From assembly GCA_964386325.1 (NCBI GenBank), contig CAYLQY010000010.1:40934-104933 (forward strand): a stretch of DNA of 64,000 nucleotides, read 5' to 3'. This document shows positions 23,939 to 31,622 of the stretch, in pieces. Both the position numbers and the translations under genes were made by a program. Position 1 is the first letter of the stretch, and each line of letters starts with the position of its first letter. The DNA comes from Anaerorhabdus sp964386325. GTDB lineage: Bacteria > Bacillota_I > Bacilli_A > Erysipelotrichales > Erysipelotrichaceae. Below the pieces are notes generated by a model. It saw only the letters and a program-made list of their open reading frames with translations. It searched no databases and was not told the DNA's origin.

Positions 23939-24867
23939 TTTATACATGTACATTAAATCCATCGCTGGATTATTATATGGAATTTGCTGAAGATTTGAAT
24001 GGGGCACATACCAATCGTAGTCAACTTGAATATTTTGAAGCTGGTGGAAAAGGAATCAATGTTTCAATTGTTTTGAATAATTTGATGATACCTTCTCGTG
24101 CACTTGGATTTTTAGGTGGATTTACAAAAGATTTTTATATTAATTTACTTCAACGTTATGAATACATTCAACCTAGTTTTACATATATTGAAGGACATAC
24201 GCGTATCAATGTAAAGGCGAAGATTAGCACAGGTGATGTTGATTTAAATGCTGCAGGACCATACATTATTGATAAGAGTATGGAACAATTAAAAAATAGA
24301 CTGGATCGTTTAGATGAAAATGATATTTTAGTTTTCTCGGGAAATAGTCCAGAGTATTTACTTGAACAGATTGAAGAGTTGATTCGCATGTGTTCAGAGA
24401 ATGGTGTTCGTATTGTTTTAGATACAAACCCTACAATTATTCAACGTTGTTTGAAATATAATCCTTACTTAATTAATCCGAGTCTTTTAGAACTTTCACA
24501 AATCGAAAAGAAAGATTTGAATGAAGAAAATGACATCCTTGAAGCTGCAAAGAATTGTGTGCGTCAAGGGGCTAAAAATGTAATGGTTCGCTTAGAAACA
24601 GATGGTTCAATCTTAGTTAATTCGGAAGGTGTATTTAAAGCAACACATCTAGGTAAGGAAGCAATTCATGTAAATACAGTTGGAACAAGTGATGCGATGG
24701 TTGCGGGATTTGTAATGAGTTCCCTTCGTACACCTAAACCACTTGAGTGTTTTAAGTTTGCGAATTCTTGTAGTGAAGCAACAGTATTCTCAAAAAGCTT
24801 AGAAATACGTGATAAAGTAAATGCTCTTTATGATCAAGTTCAAGTAGAGAAACTTCAAGATTTTTAA
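23935..24867 (+). CDS. PfkB-family sugar kinase (1-phosphofructokinase/LacC-like) with altered GAGD motif
   Basis: A 310-aa ribokinase-family protein of the 1-phosphofructokinase/tagatose-6-phosphate kinase branch: TLNPSLDYYMEF (~6-17), AGGKGINVSIVLNNL (~37-51) and DTNPTII (~165). The ATP-site segment reads NTVGTSDAMVAGF (~247-259), where the family has GAGDS. The catalytic Asp is kept, but the anion-hole Ala-Gly is replaced by Thr-Ser. Activity or substrate may therefore differ from true FruK. It overlaps pepT by 4 bp, an unusual setting for a sugar kinase; there is no fructose PTS beside it. Confidence 0.85.
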   Translation: MIYTCTLNPSLDYYMEFAEDLNGAHTNRSQLEYFEAGGKGINVSIVLNNLMIPSRALGFLGGFTKDFYINLLQRYEYIQPSFTYIEGHTRINVKAKISTGDVDLNAAGPYIIDKSMEQLKNRLDRLDENDILVFSGNSPEYLLEQIEELIRMCSENGVRIVLDTNPTIIQRCLKYNPYLINPSLLELSQIEKKDLNEENDILEAAKNCVRQGAKNVMVRLETDGSILVNSEGVFKATHLGKEAIHVNTVGTSDAMVAGFVMSSLRTPKPLECFKFANSCSEATVFSKSLEIRDKVNALYDQVQVEKLQDF

Positions 24868-24941
24868 TTGTGTAAAATTGTGTGTTTGTATTGTTTCTGA
24901 AATTCATTTTTGATAAAATAAGTATCCGAAAGAAGGTAATT

Positions 24942-25538
24942 ATGAAAAAAATATTTATTCTTGCACTTGCATCTCTATTATTATTTGGATGCTCGTCTGA
25001 ACCTGCTCAAACGTCTTCTAAGCCTACTGAGAAAATTGATACATCTACACTCAATCTTCTTGATATCGGCGCTGAGACAGCAGATATGAGCGGATATACA
25101 CTACTTACTGATACAAAACATGTATTCAAGAAAGTTACTATGGAAGAATCGATTCGCTTATTTGAAGAAAAAGGATCTGGTCTTGTATACTATGGACATA
25201 ATCAATGTGCATTTTGTCAACAAGCAGTACCTGTTCTAAATAATGCTGCTCGTCAAATGGGTGTGGACATTTATTATGTCGATGTCTATTCAAAAGAAGG
25301 TTACAGTGAAGAGATTTACGCTAAATTAGTCGACTATATCAAAGATCATTTAGAAGTTGTGGATGGTGTTCCAACATTCTATGTACCACAAGTATTTGCC
25401 ATTAAAGATGGTGAAATTGTGGGTGAACATTTAAGTCTAGTAGATTCATATAATATTAATGAAGATGGCGATATGAATGAAAAGCAACGAAATGAACTAA
25501 AGAAAATCTACATTGAAATTATTGAAAAGCTACGTTAA
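24942..25538 (+). CDS. Thioredoxin-fold lipoprotein (CxxC)
   Basis: A 198-aa exported lipoprotein: signal peptide with lipobox LLLFGCSS (Cys ~18), a Ser/Thr-rich linker, then a thioredoxin fold with active site QCAFCQQ (~89-95) and cis-Pro in DGVPTFYVPQVF (~145). GAAAGAAGG precedes ATG 24942; the frame extends upstream to 24882 without a site. It resembles the bacteriocin-accessory/PedC-like thiol-disulfide proteins on the outer face of the membrane, probably acting in disulfide formation or repair. A terminator follows, and a small cytosolic thiol protein gene lies next. Confidence 0.85.
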   Translation: MKKIFILALASLLLFGCSSEPAQTSSKPTEKIDTSTLNLLDIGAETADMSGYTLLTDTKHVFKKVTMEESIRLFEEKGSGLVYYGHNQCAFCQQAVPVLNNAARQMGVDIYYVDVYSKEGYSEEIYAKLVDYIKDHLEVVDGVPTFYVPQVFAIKDGEIVGEHLSLVDSYNINEDGDMNEKQRNELKKIYIEIIEKLR

Positions 25539-25556
25539 GTCGTAGTTTTTTCTTTT
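25528..25556 (+). terminator. Rho-independent terminator of the lipoprotein gene
   Basis: CTACG (25530-25534) and CGTAG (25541-25545), extended by wobbles, loop TTAAGT, then TTTTTTCTTTT. The stop codon is inside the hairpin. Confidence 0.8.
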
Positions 25557-25668
25557 GAATAACGATTTTATATGACGAGTACAAACTTTCTTGGTAAAAT
25601 AAAGATATAGAGCATCACAATTTCAATTAGAATCAATTTTTGGTACACTACACTTAGAGGTGATTAAA

Positions 25669-25926
25669 ATGAAAAAAATCAAAATGTTTATGTTTGAAGC
25701 TTGTCCACATTGCAAAAAAGCAAGAGGATTTTTAGATGAATTATTAAAGGAAGAAAAATATAAGGATATTGAAATTGAAATGATCGACGAAAAACTGCAC
25801 CCTGAAATTGCGGACACATATGATTATTACTATGTACCAACATTTTATGTAAATAATGAAAAAGTTAGTGAAGGTTCAGTAACTTATGATCAAGTAAAGA
25901 CAGTTTTAGATAAGGCTATCGGATAG
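25669..25926 (+). CDS. Glutaredoxin/thioredoxin-like thiol protein
   Basis: An 85-aa small redox protein. The active site CPHC lies in FEACPHCKKARGFLDELL (~9-26), and the cis-Pro in YVPTFYVNNEKV (~61-72), the standard glutaredoxin/thioredoxin layout. GTG 25660 is in frame, but GAGGTGATTAAA leads to ATG 25669. It is the cytoplasmic counterpart of the lipoprotein upstream and is followed 1 nt later by a GNAT gene, so probably an operon with it. The substrate is not known. Confidence 0.87.
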   Translation: MKKIKMFMFEACPHCKKARGFLDELLKEEKYKDIEIEMIDEKLHPEIADTYDYYYVPTFYVNNEKVSEGSVTYDQVKTVLDKAIG

Positions 25927-25927
25927 T

Positions 25928-26380
25928 ATGTTCTGGCCATTTCATAAATCGAGATATTCAGATGGTGAAATTGATTTAGTTGAAATGTATAAAATTAAAG
26001 GTGATGAATTGAATGATTATATTCCATCAGTCTACTATGAAATTTATTTGAAAGAGAATAATAAAAGAGTAGGTAAATGTGATTTGCGAATCGGAATGGA
26101 TCATAAACTCTATTATGCAGGAAATATAGGATATAGCGTATCAAAACCCTATCGTGGAAATCATTACGCGTATAAAGCGTGTAAAATCTTATTCGAGCTA
26201 GCAAAAGATAAATATAAAATGGATGAAATAATAATAACATGTAATCCAGATAACATTGCATCTAAAAGAACATGTGAACGATTAGATGGAGAGTTTGTAG
26301 AGGTAGTTGATGTACCGGTAGGCCATTGGTTGAGAAACCAAGGAGATTATCAAAAATGTATTTATCGTTTTAAATTATGA
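25928..26380 (+). CDS. GNAT-family N-acetyltransferase
   Basis: A 150-aa acetyltransferase. The acetyl-CoA motif is seen as IGYSVSKPYRGNHYAYKACKIL (two parts, ~73-94), with the C-terminal NPDNIASKRTCERLDGEFVE (~112-131) characteristic of RimJ/RimL-like members. The N-terminal segment is short and polar. The acceptor is unknown. The start ATG follows the preceding stop by 1 nt, so it relies on translational coupling with the glutaredoxin-like gene. Confidence 0.87.
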   Translation: MFWPFHKSRYSDGEIDLVEMYKIKGDELNDYIPSVYYEIYLKENNKRVGKCDLRIGMDHKLYYAGNIGYSVSKPYRGNHYAYKACKILFELAKDKYKMDEIIITCNPDNIASKRTCERLDGEFVEVVDVPVGHWLRNQGDYQKCIYRFKL

Positions 26381-26405
26381 GAAGCTGAAAAGCTTCTTTT
26401 AATTT
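26380..26405 (+). terminator. Rho-independent terminator of the GNAT gene
   Basis: AGAAGCT (26380-26386), GAAA tetraloop, AGCTTCT (26391-26397), then TTTAATTT. Confidence 0.85.
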
Positions 26406-26469
26406 CTAAAGATTTAAACGTCTTTGTGGAATTAGGCTAAGATTTTGTTATAATGTTATCGGGTGAACT

Positions 26470-28002
26470 ATGAAGAAATTATTAAGTATATTTACAAGTC
26501 GTCTATTCGTTGTTGCTGTATTAATTATATTACAGCTTGTTTTTATGATGTCGCTTGTATATCAAGCAGGGGTATTAAACCGTAAAATTAATTTCTTTTT
26601 CTTAATTTTAAGTTATTTAATGGTTGTTTATATCATTAATAAAGAAGGTAATCCATCGTTTAAAGTTGCTTGGTGTATTATCATTTTAGTTCTTCCAGTT
26701 TTTGGTGGGATATTCTACTTATTATTCGGTGATAAAAAAGTTCCAAAGGCACTTCAAAAAACAATGTTGAATTCAATTCAGAAAACAATACCTTTATTGA
26801 GTCAAGATCAAGATATATTATCGGAATTACAGAAAAAGAATTATGAAGCATATAAAGAAAGTACCTATGTTTGGTTTAATACATATTTTCCTGTTTATCA
26901 ACGTACTGAAACAACATATTTTAAAGTTGGTGAAGAGAAATACGCTAAACTTATTGAAGAATTAAAGAAGGCTAAAAGCTTTATCTTTATGGAATACTTC
27001 ATTGTAGAAGAAGGCGAGTTTTGGAACAGTGTATTAGCGATACTTGAAGAAAAAGTCAAAGAAGGTGTACTTGTACGATTCATGTATGATGATGCAGGTT
27101 GTGTAAGTAAGCTTGATCCACATTATAAGAAAACATTAGAACGCAAAGGTATTGAGTGTGCGGTGTTTAATCCGATTAAAGCACAGTTAGTTATCCAAAT
27201 GAATAATCGTGATCATCGTAAGATTACAGTTATTGATAATCAAGTTGGCTTTGTGGGTGGTATTAATCTAGCTGATGAATATATCAATAAGGTTGTACGT
27301 TTTGGACATTGGAAAGATACTGCGGTTATGTTGAAGGGTGAAGCGGTGTGGAGCTTAACTGTAATGTTTTTACAGTTTTGGAATTATGTAGATAAAGAAA
27401 AAAATATAAACTTCTTAAAATTCAAATTGCCAATTGAAGAAGAAATTGAAAGTGATGGATTTGTTCAACCATTTAGTGATTCACCAACAGACAATGAAGA
27501 AGCAGGACTTAATGTCCATATGAATATGATAAATAACGCAAAGAATTATATTTATATTCATACGCCTTATCTTGTTATTGGTTATGAAATGCATAAAGCG
27601 TTGTCGCTTGCGGCAAAAAGTGGTGTAGATGTTAGAATAGTTTGTCCATACATTCCTGATAAATGGTATGTTCATTGGGTAACACAATCTAATTATTTAT
27701 CTCTGATTAAGCAAGGTGTTAAAATATATGAGTATAAGCCGGGTTTCATTCATTCAAAGTCTATTGTTTGTGATGATGAAATTGGTATATGTGGAACAAT
27801 TAATATGGATTATCGTAGTTATTACTTACATTATGAATGTGGAGTTCTTCTTTATAACTGTAAGATATTGAAAACAATGAAAGAGGATTTCCTTCAAACA
27901 TTGAATGTTTGTGTAGAAATTACAAAAGAAGATTGTAAGAATACATTCTTCTTAAAGAAAATTATTCAAGCAATGTTAAACTTCTTTGCACCACTGATGT
28001 AA
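26470..28002 (+). CDS. cls: Cardiolipin synthase
   Basis: Joins two phosphatidylglycerol molecules to cardiolipin at the membrane. The 510 aa carry two N-terminal membrane helices (about 12-32 and 38-60), a third hydrophobic stretch (PLD nuclease N-terminal type, ~65-85; VFGGIFYLLFG) and two HKD motifs, DHRKITVIDNQVGFVGG (~245) and HSKSIVCDDEIGICGTINMD (~428). This is the normal cls layout. Start ATG 26470 follows GGGTGA. A terminator lies about 65 nt beyond the stop. Confidence 0.95.
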   Translation: MKKLLSIFTSRLFVVAVLIILQLVFMMSLVYQAGVLNRKINFFFLILSYLMVVYIINKEGNPSFKVAWCIIILVLPVFGGIFYLLFGDKKVPKALQKTMLNSIQKTIPLLSQDQDILSELQKKNYEAYKESTYVWFNTYFPVYQRTETTYFKVGEEKYAKLIEELKKAKSFIFMEYFIVEEGEFWNSVLAILEEKVKEGVLVRFMYDDAGCVSKLDPHYKKTLERKGIECAVFNPIKAQLVIQMNNRDHRKITVIDNQVGFVGGINLADEYINKVVRFGHWKDTAVMLKGEAVWSLTVMFLQFWNYVDKEKNINFLKFKLPIEEEIESDGFVQPFSDSPTDNEEAGLNVHMNMINNAKNYIYIHTPYLVIGYEMHKALSLAAKSGVDVRIVCPYIPDKWYVHWVTQSNYLSLIKQGVKIYEYKPGFIHSKSIVCDDEIGICGTINMDYRSYYLHYECGVLLYNCKILKTMKEDFLQTLNVCVEITKEDCKNTFFLKKIIQAMLNFFAPLM

Positions 28003-28065
28003 AATGAAGAATCATTTGTAGGTGTAAAGACAGTAAATTAAGTCTAATTATTTTAATCAACAAGG

Positions 28066-28104
28066 CTCATACATACTATTTCTACTAGTGTATGGGTTTT
28101 TATT
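28066..28104 (+). terminator. Rho-independent terminator of cls
   Basis: CTCATACA (28066-28073) pairs with TGTATGGG (28089-28096), then TTTTTATTT. Confidence 0.75.
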
Positions 28105-28254
28105 TATGTTGCCAATTACTATAAAAAAGATGATGTTTTGTCACAATAACTTTTCCTACATTTTACTCTTTGTTATTACTTAAGTATGAACTTAATTGGA
28201 GCTTTTTTGAATAAAAGATTGGCAAATAGCTAAAATGAAATCACTTTTTATAAG

Positions 28255-28316
28255 TAGATTAATTTTATATAATTAATCTAAAAATATTTATAGAGCCTAT
28301 GTTCTAATGATATAAT
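28255..28316 (+). promoter_or_regulatory. Amidase promoter region with 10-bp inverted repeat
   Basis: TAGATTAATT (28255-28264) and AATTAATCTA (28271-28280) form a perfect dyad with a 6-bp centre. It lies about 30 bp upstream of TATAAT (28311-28316). Its position just above the -35 region fits an operator. The AT-rich composition raises the chance-occurrence risk. Confidence 0.45.
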
Positions 28317-28322
28317 AGGAAC

Positions 28323-29003
28323 ATGAAAATAAATGGTAAAAGACAAACAAAAAAACTAATATTACTTGCAAGTATGTTAATCATAATTCTTGCGCTTTTA
28401 ATATACTTTCTTCAAGCCACAAAAAAACCAGAAAGAGTATGGGCTTCTTTTGATGCGAATCTAGAAAGTGTTGAAGATATTCCGGTTATTACAAACTTTA
28501 TTGGTATAGAATCGGATAGACGTCCTCAAATCGAGCGTGAAATTAAGTGGATTGTTATCCATGAAACTGATAATCGCGGCTCAAGTGCAGGAGCACTTAA
28601 TCATGATACGTTCTTACATACCGATGACTCACAAGTAAATAGTTGGCATTATACAGTTGACGATAGTGTTATCTATCATCATTTACCAGATAATGAAGTT
28701 GGTTGGCATGCAGGGGATAAGAAAACTGAAGATGGCGGTAATATGACGGGTATTGGTATTGAGATGTGTGTGAACCAAACGGGTGATTATCAAAAAACAT
28801 TGCAGAATACTGCTAAATTGATTGCGACACTGATGGTTTCCTATGATTTGGGAATGGATGAAGTTAAGTTTCACCAAGATTTTTCTGGTAAGATATGCCC
28901 ACATCGCTTAATTACTGAAGGTCGTGTGAAAGAATTCAGACTAATGATTGAAGAAGAATATAATAAGCTTAAAGAACAGGAGAAGCAAAATGAATCCAAA
29001 TAA
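28323..29003 (+). CDS. Membrane-anchored N-acetylmuramoyl-L-alanine amidase (Amidase_2)
   Basis: Cleaves the bond between muramic acid and the stem peptide of peptidoglycan. The 226 aa carry an N-terminal TM helix (about 12-30) and an extracellular Amidase_2 domain (about 55-215). Zinc and catalytic residues are visible: WIVIHETDN (His ~80), NSWHYTVDD (~106), VGWHAGD (~129), GIGIEMCVN (Glu ~146) and FHQDFSGKICPHRL (His ~183 and His ~193). TATAAT lies at 28311-28316. The end overlaps the threonine/serine exporter gene, suggesting cotranscription. Confidence 0.92.
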   Translation: MKINGKRQTKKLILLASMLIIILALLIYFLQATKKPERVWASFDANLESVEDIPVITNFIGIESDRRPQIEREIKWIVIHETDNRGSSAGALNHDTFLHTDDSQVNSWHYTVDDSVIYHHLPDNEVGWHAGDKKTEDGGNMTGIGIEMCVNQTGDYQKTLQNTAKLIATLMVSYDLGMDEVKFHQDFSGKICPHRLITEGRVKEFRLMIEEEYNKLKEQEKQNESK

Positions 29004-29748
29004 AGTTATCCAACTTGCGATGAAAACTGGGTCACTCTTACTTGAAAGTGGCGCAGAAACATATCGAGTAGAAGATACAATTGTTAGAATTTGTAGTACA
29101 TATGGGATGACGGATACAAGTTGTTTTTGTACGCAAACTGGAATTATGATGAGTTCAATTTTTGATGGAACTACTTATTCACAAGTTGCGCGCATTCAAT
29201 CAAGATCAACAAATTTAGATAGAATTGGGAATTTGAATCAGTTATCACGTGATGCATGTTCAATCGAGTTAACAGAATATGAGAAGCGATTAAATGAAAT
29301 TATTTTTGCAAAAACATATAGCGTATTTATGAACATTTTATTCGCTTCAATATGTACATTTGGATTTACTTTGGTATACCGTGGACAAATTAGTGATGCG
29401 ATTGCAGGATTTATCCTAGGGGGTGTAGTTCGTTATTGCACGCTTTATTTAGAGTCAAAAGGATTAAACTCATTTTTCAATACAAGTGGCTGTGCTTTCT
29501 TGATAACAATAACTGCGCTACTATTAGAAAACTATCATTTAATAGCAAGCAGAAATACTGTGATTGTAGGAACGATAATGTTACTTGTACCAGGGCTTGC
29601 GATTACAAATGCTATTCGTGATTCTATTGCTGGTGATCTTGTTAGTGGAACAGCGAGAGCAGTTGAAGCATTGTTAATTGCAGTGGCTGTTGCATTAGGT
29701 AGTGGGATTGCGATGACAATTTGGTTAAGCTTAGGAGGTATTATATGA
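28990..29748 (+). CDS. Threonine/serine exporter, N-terminal-type subunit (ThrE, DUF1212)
   Basis: A 252-aa subunit with an N-terminal cytosolic domain (about 1-110; KTGSLLLESGAETYRVEDTI, the family signature at ~10-29) and five hydrophobic helices (about 112-245). In this split form it pairs with the DUF3815-type small subunit encoded next, overlapping by 4 bp. Together they equal the single-chain ThrE exporter of threonine and serine. ATG 28990 has AGGAGA upstream and lies inside the amidase 3' end; a longer frame to 28948 lacks a site. Confidence 0.9.
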   Translation: MNPNKVIQLAMKTGSLLLESGAETYRVEDTIVRICSTYGMTDTSCFCTQTGIMMSSIFDGTTYSQVARIQSRSTNLDRIGNLNQLSRDACSIELTEYEKRLNEIIFAKTYSVFMNILFASICTFGFTLVYRGQISDAIAGFILGGVVRYCTLYLESKGLNSFFNTSGCAFLITITALLLENYHLIASRNTVIVGTIMLLVPGLAITNAIRDSIAGDLVSGTARAVEALLIAVAVALGSGIAMTIWLSLGGII

Positions 29749-30170
29749 TTATAGAAATCATCGGTTCTTTCTTTGCTGGATTAGGATTTGGAGTCGTCTT
29801 TAATATTCATGATAAGCAGTTGTATGCCGCGGCAATTGGTGGAACAATGGGATATACGACTTATGCTATTTTAACAAACCTAGGTGTAGATAATATTATG
29901 GCTTTATTTCTATCATCAATGATATTTAGTACATATTCTGAAATATGCGCAAGAAAATTAAAGACACCCGTTATTGTGTTTCTAATTATTGCATTGATTA
30001 TTCTAGTGCCAGGAAAAGGAATGTATTATACGATGCTAGAAATTATTCAAGGAAATACAAATCAAGCAATACTCACAGGAATTGATACACTCGCAAGTGC
30101 GGGGGCATTAGCTTTAGGAACAATCTTTGTCTCAACGGCAACAAAACTATTTTTTAAGAAGATCAAATAA
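29745..30170 (+). CDS. Threonine/serine exporter, C-terminal-type subunit (DUF3815)
   Basis: A 141-aa integral membrane protein with four to five hydrophobic helices (about 3-20, 28-48, 53-70, 76-95 and 115-137) and the typical GSFFAGLGFGVVFNI, GTMGYTTYAIL and PGKGMY segments of the ThrE_2 half. GGAGGTATTAT precedes ATG 29745, which overlaps the previous stop. It works as a heteromer with the DUF1212 half. Confidence 0.9.
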   Translation: MIIEIIGSFFAGLGFGVVFNIHDKQLYAAAIGGTMGYTTYAILTNLGVDNIMALFLSSMIFSTYSEICARKLKTPVIVFLIIALIILVPGKGMYYTMLEIIQGNTNQAILTGIDTLASAGALALGTIFVSTATKLFFKKIK

Positions 30171-30199
30171 CTTAACAGTAAAAATGTTAAGTTTTTTTT
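30170..30199 (+). terminator. Rho-independent terminator of the exporter operon
   Basis: ACTTAACA (30170-30177) and TGTTAAGT (30185-30192), 7-nt A-rich loop, then TTTTTTT. Confidence 0.88.
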
Positions 30200-30252
30200 A
30201 GGATTTCTTTATTCTTCGAGTATTAATAGATACCGAAAGAAAGGAGAAATTT

Positions 30253-30402
30253 ATGAAAGAGATATTACAAGAGTATGGAGGATTCATTTTATCAATTGTT
30301 TTAATAGGTGCATTAATTGTCAGTTTGAAAAATGGGTTTATTGGCAAAATAAACGACAACATTACAGCACAGCTTGACAAGATATCTGAAATGGGAGGGT
30401 AA
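30253..30402 (+). CDS. 49-residue pilin-like membrane protein, first gene of the Tad locus
   Basis: An ORF of 49 codons plus stop with a very strong site (GAAAGGAGAAATTT before ATG). The product begins MKEILQEYGG, then a single hydrophobic helix (about 11-25, FILSIVLIGALIVSL), then a short polar amphipathic tail ending in SEMGG. Size, N-terminal helix and position at the head of a Tad locus fit an Flp-type pilin or pilin-like subunit. It lacks the classical G-x4-E-Y processing site, though a Gly-Gly at 9-10 precedes the helix. Assignment is inference. Confidence 0.6.
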   Translation: MKEILQEYGGFILSIVLIGALIVSLKNGFIGKINDNITAQLDKISEMGG

Positions 30403-30411
30403 TCTAGTAGA

Positions 30412-30810
30412 GTGGGTGGAATTGTAAAGGTATATGGAATAATTTTTGTATGCATTATTGGAATTTTTTTAATGATTAATATGAATACAAGAATATTTAT
30501 TGAAGATGATATTTTTGAAAGTTCAAGAACAACACAATTATCAACGTTAAATGACAACTTGTATTTGGGAGAATTGTTTGCGAATGGAGAATATCGAATC
30601 GAAGTAGAAGAAACGATTGATTCATGGATTGAAAACTTTAAAATCAACAAAGATACTAAATTGACATATGTTGTCGATATATTGGATATCCATGAATCAC
30701 CACCTGCAATTGCGGTAAGAATAAGAGGATATTCAGATTTATTAATGAGCGAAGATACGTTAGAAATCGACTATACAAATGTTGTTATGTTAACAGAAAG
30801 GAAGGATTAA
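30412..30810 (+). CDS. Membrane-anchored small protein of the Tad locus, unknown
   Basis: A 132-aa protein starting at GTG 30412, with GGGAGGG about 11 nt upstream at the end of the previous gene. One N-terminal hydrophobic helix (about 8-24) is followed by an extracytoplasmic soluble domain (about 30-130) with VEETIDSWIENFKI and ending EIDYTNVVML. This is the general plan of a minor pilin/TadE-like pseudopilin. No family is recognised with certainty. Its stop overlaps the ATG of the CpaB-like gene (TAATG). Confidence 0.7.
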   Translation: MGGIVKVYGIIFVCIIGIFLMINMNTRIFIEDDIFESSRTTQLSTLNDNLYLGELFANGEYRIEVEETIDSWIENFKINKDTKLTYVVDILDIHESPPAIAVRIRGYSDLLMSEDTLEIDYTNVVMLTERKD

Positions 30811-31622
30811 TGGAACAACAAAAAATAAATTTTTTGAGGAAACACAAAGGTTTAGTAAGCATGTTATTGACATGTTTAATGGGAATAGTATGTGTAGCCT
30901 ATTATTATCAAGTCATTGATGATGTTAGCGAATTGATAGAAGTTCCAGTTGCGATTCATCCATTAGGTTCTAGAAAAATAATACTTGAAGAAGATATCCA
31001 AATGATAAGAGTTCCTAAGTGTATAACATTGGAAAATGTAATTCTAGATAAAAATGAAATCGTTGGAAAGTATGTAAAACCCTATCAATCAATTGCGAGC
31101 AATTCACTTTTTTATGAAGAATTAGTTGCACTTGAAGAAGATATGAATGATGCAAATTTATTTTCATTAAATGAAGGTGAAGTAGCAATGTCACTCGATG
31201 TAAATATCAAAACATCGTATGCTAACTCTATTCTTGTTGGTCATCGAATTGATTTATATTTCCTAGGTAAAGTAACAATGAATGATGACTATAATAATCA
31301 AGCAATTGTTCATGGTGAAATTGTAAAAAACGCCCGTGTAATTGCAGTAAAAGATGAGAATGGAAAATCAATTGATGAAGATTCCGAATTAGAATCAAGT
31401 GTTATTGTTGTTGCACTAACACAAGAAGATGCCCATTTAGTTGCGGTTGGAAAAGCTATGGGGACGATTAATCCAATGATATCGTATGATAATATTAATC
31501 AGGAAGGTACTTCTAATTATTTTGATTTAGATAAGATTAAAAATATTATCTTAGGAAATTCAGTGGATGTAACATTAGTTCCATATAATGAGGAAACAAG
31601 TGATGATTCAAACATTCAATGA
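30810..31622 (+). CDS. CpaB/RcpC-like SAF-domain protein of the Tad locus
   Basis: A 270-aa protein with an N-terminal TM helix (about 14-31), a SAF-like domain (about 40-115; VPVAIHPLGSRKIILEEDIQMIRVP) and a CpaB C-terminal domain (about 125-250; GEVAMSLDVN, VGHRIDLYFL, VIVVALTQEDAHLVAVGKAMG). CpaB/RcpC links the Tad machine to the envelope; in Gram-negatives it contacts the secretin, here it would face the wall. AAGGAAGGA precedes the ATG. It overlaps the ATPase gene by 20 bp. Confidence 0.85.
   Translation: MEQQKINFLRKHKGLVSMLLTCLMGIVCVAYYYQVIDDVSELIEVPVAIHPLGSRKIILEEDIQMIRVPKCITLENVILDKNEIVGKYVKPYQSIASNSLFYEELVALEEDMNDANLFSLNEGEVAMSLDVNIKTSYANSILVGHRIDLYFLGKVTMNDDYNNQAIVHGEIVKNARVIAVKDENGKSIDEDSELESSVIVVALTQEDAHLVAVGKAMGTINPMISYDNINQEGTSNYFDLDKIKNIILGNSVDVTLVPYNEETSDDSNIQ

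Larger units (their letters stand above)
28003..28322. other. 320-nt intergenic region between cls and the amidase gene
   Basis: No coding gene is seen. It holds the cls terminator (28066-28104), a perfect 10-bp inverted repeat (28255-28280) and the -10 box of the amidase gene. TTGCCAAT (28109-28116) and ATTGGCAA (28218-28225) are complementary arms 101 nt apart. TTAAGT-ATGA-ACTTAA (about 28178-28194) is followed by GGAGCTTTTTTG, a possible second terminator-like element. A small transcript between these elements cannot be excluded, but no promoter is evident. Confidence 0.5.

Noticed and set aside
28109..28225. TTGCCAAT/ATTGGCAA arms 101 nt apart as an RNA structure or mobile-element ends
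   Set aside because: Eight-base complementarity at that distance is expected by chance in AT-rich DNA; no target duplication or transposase exists.
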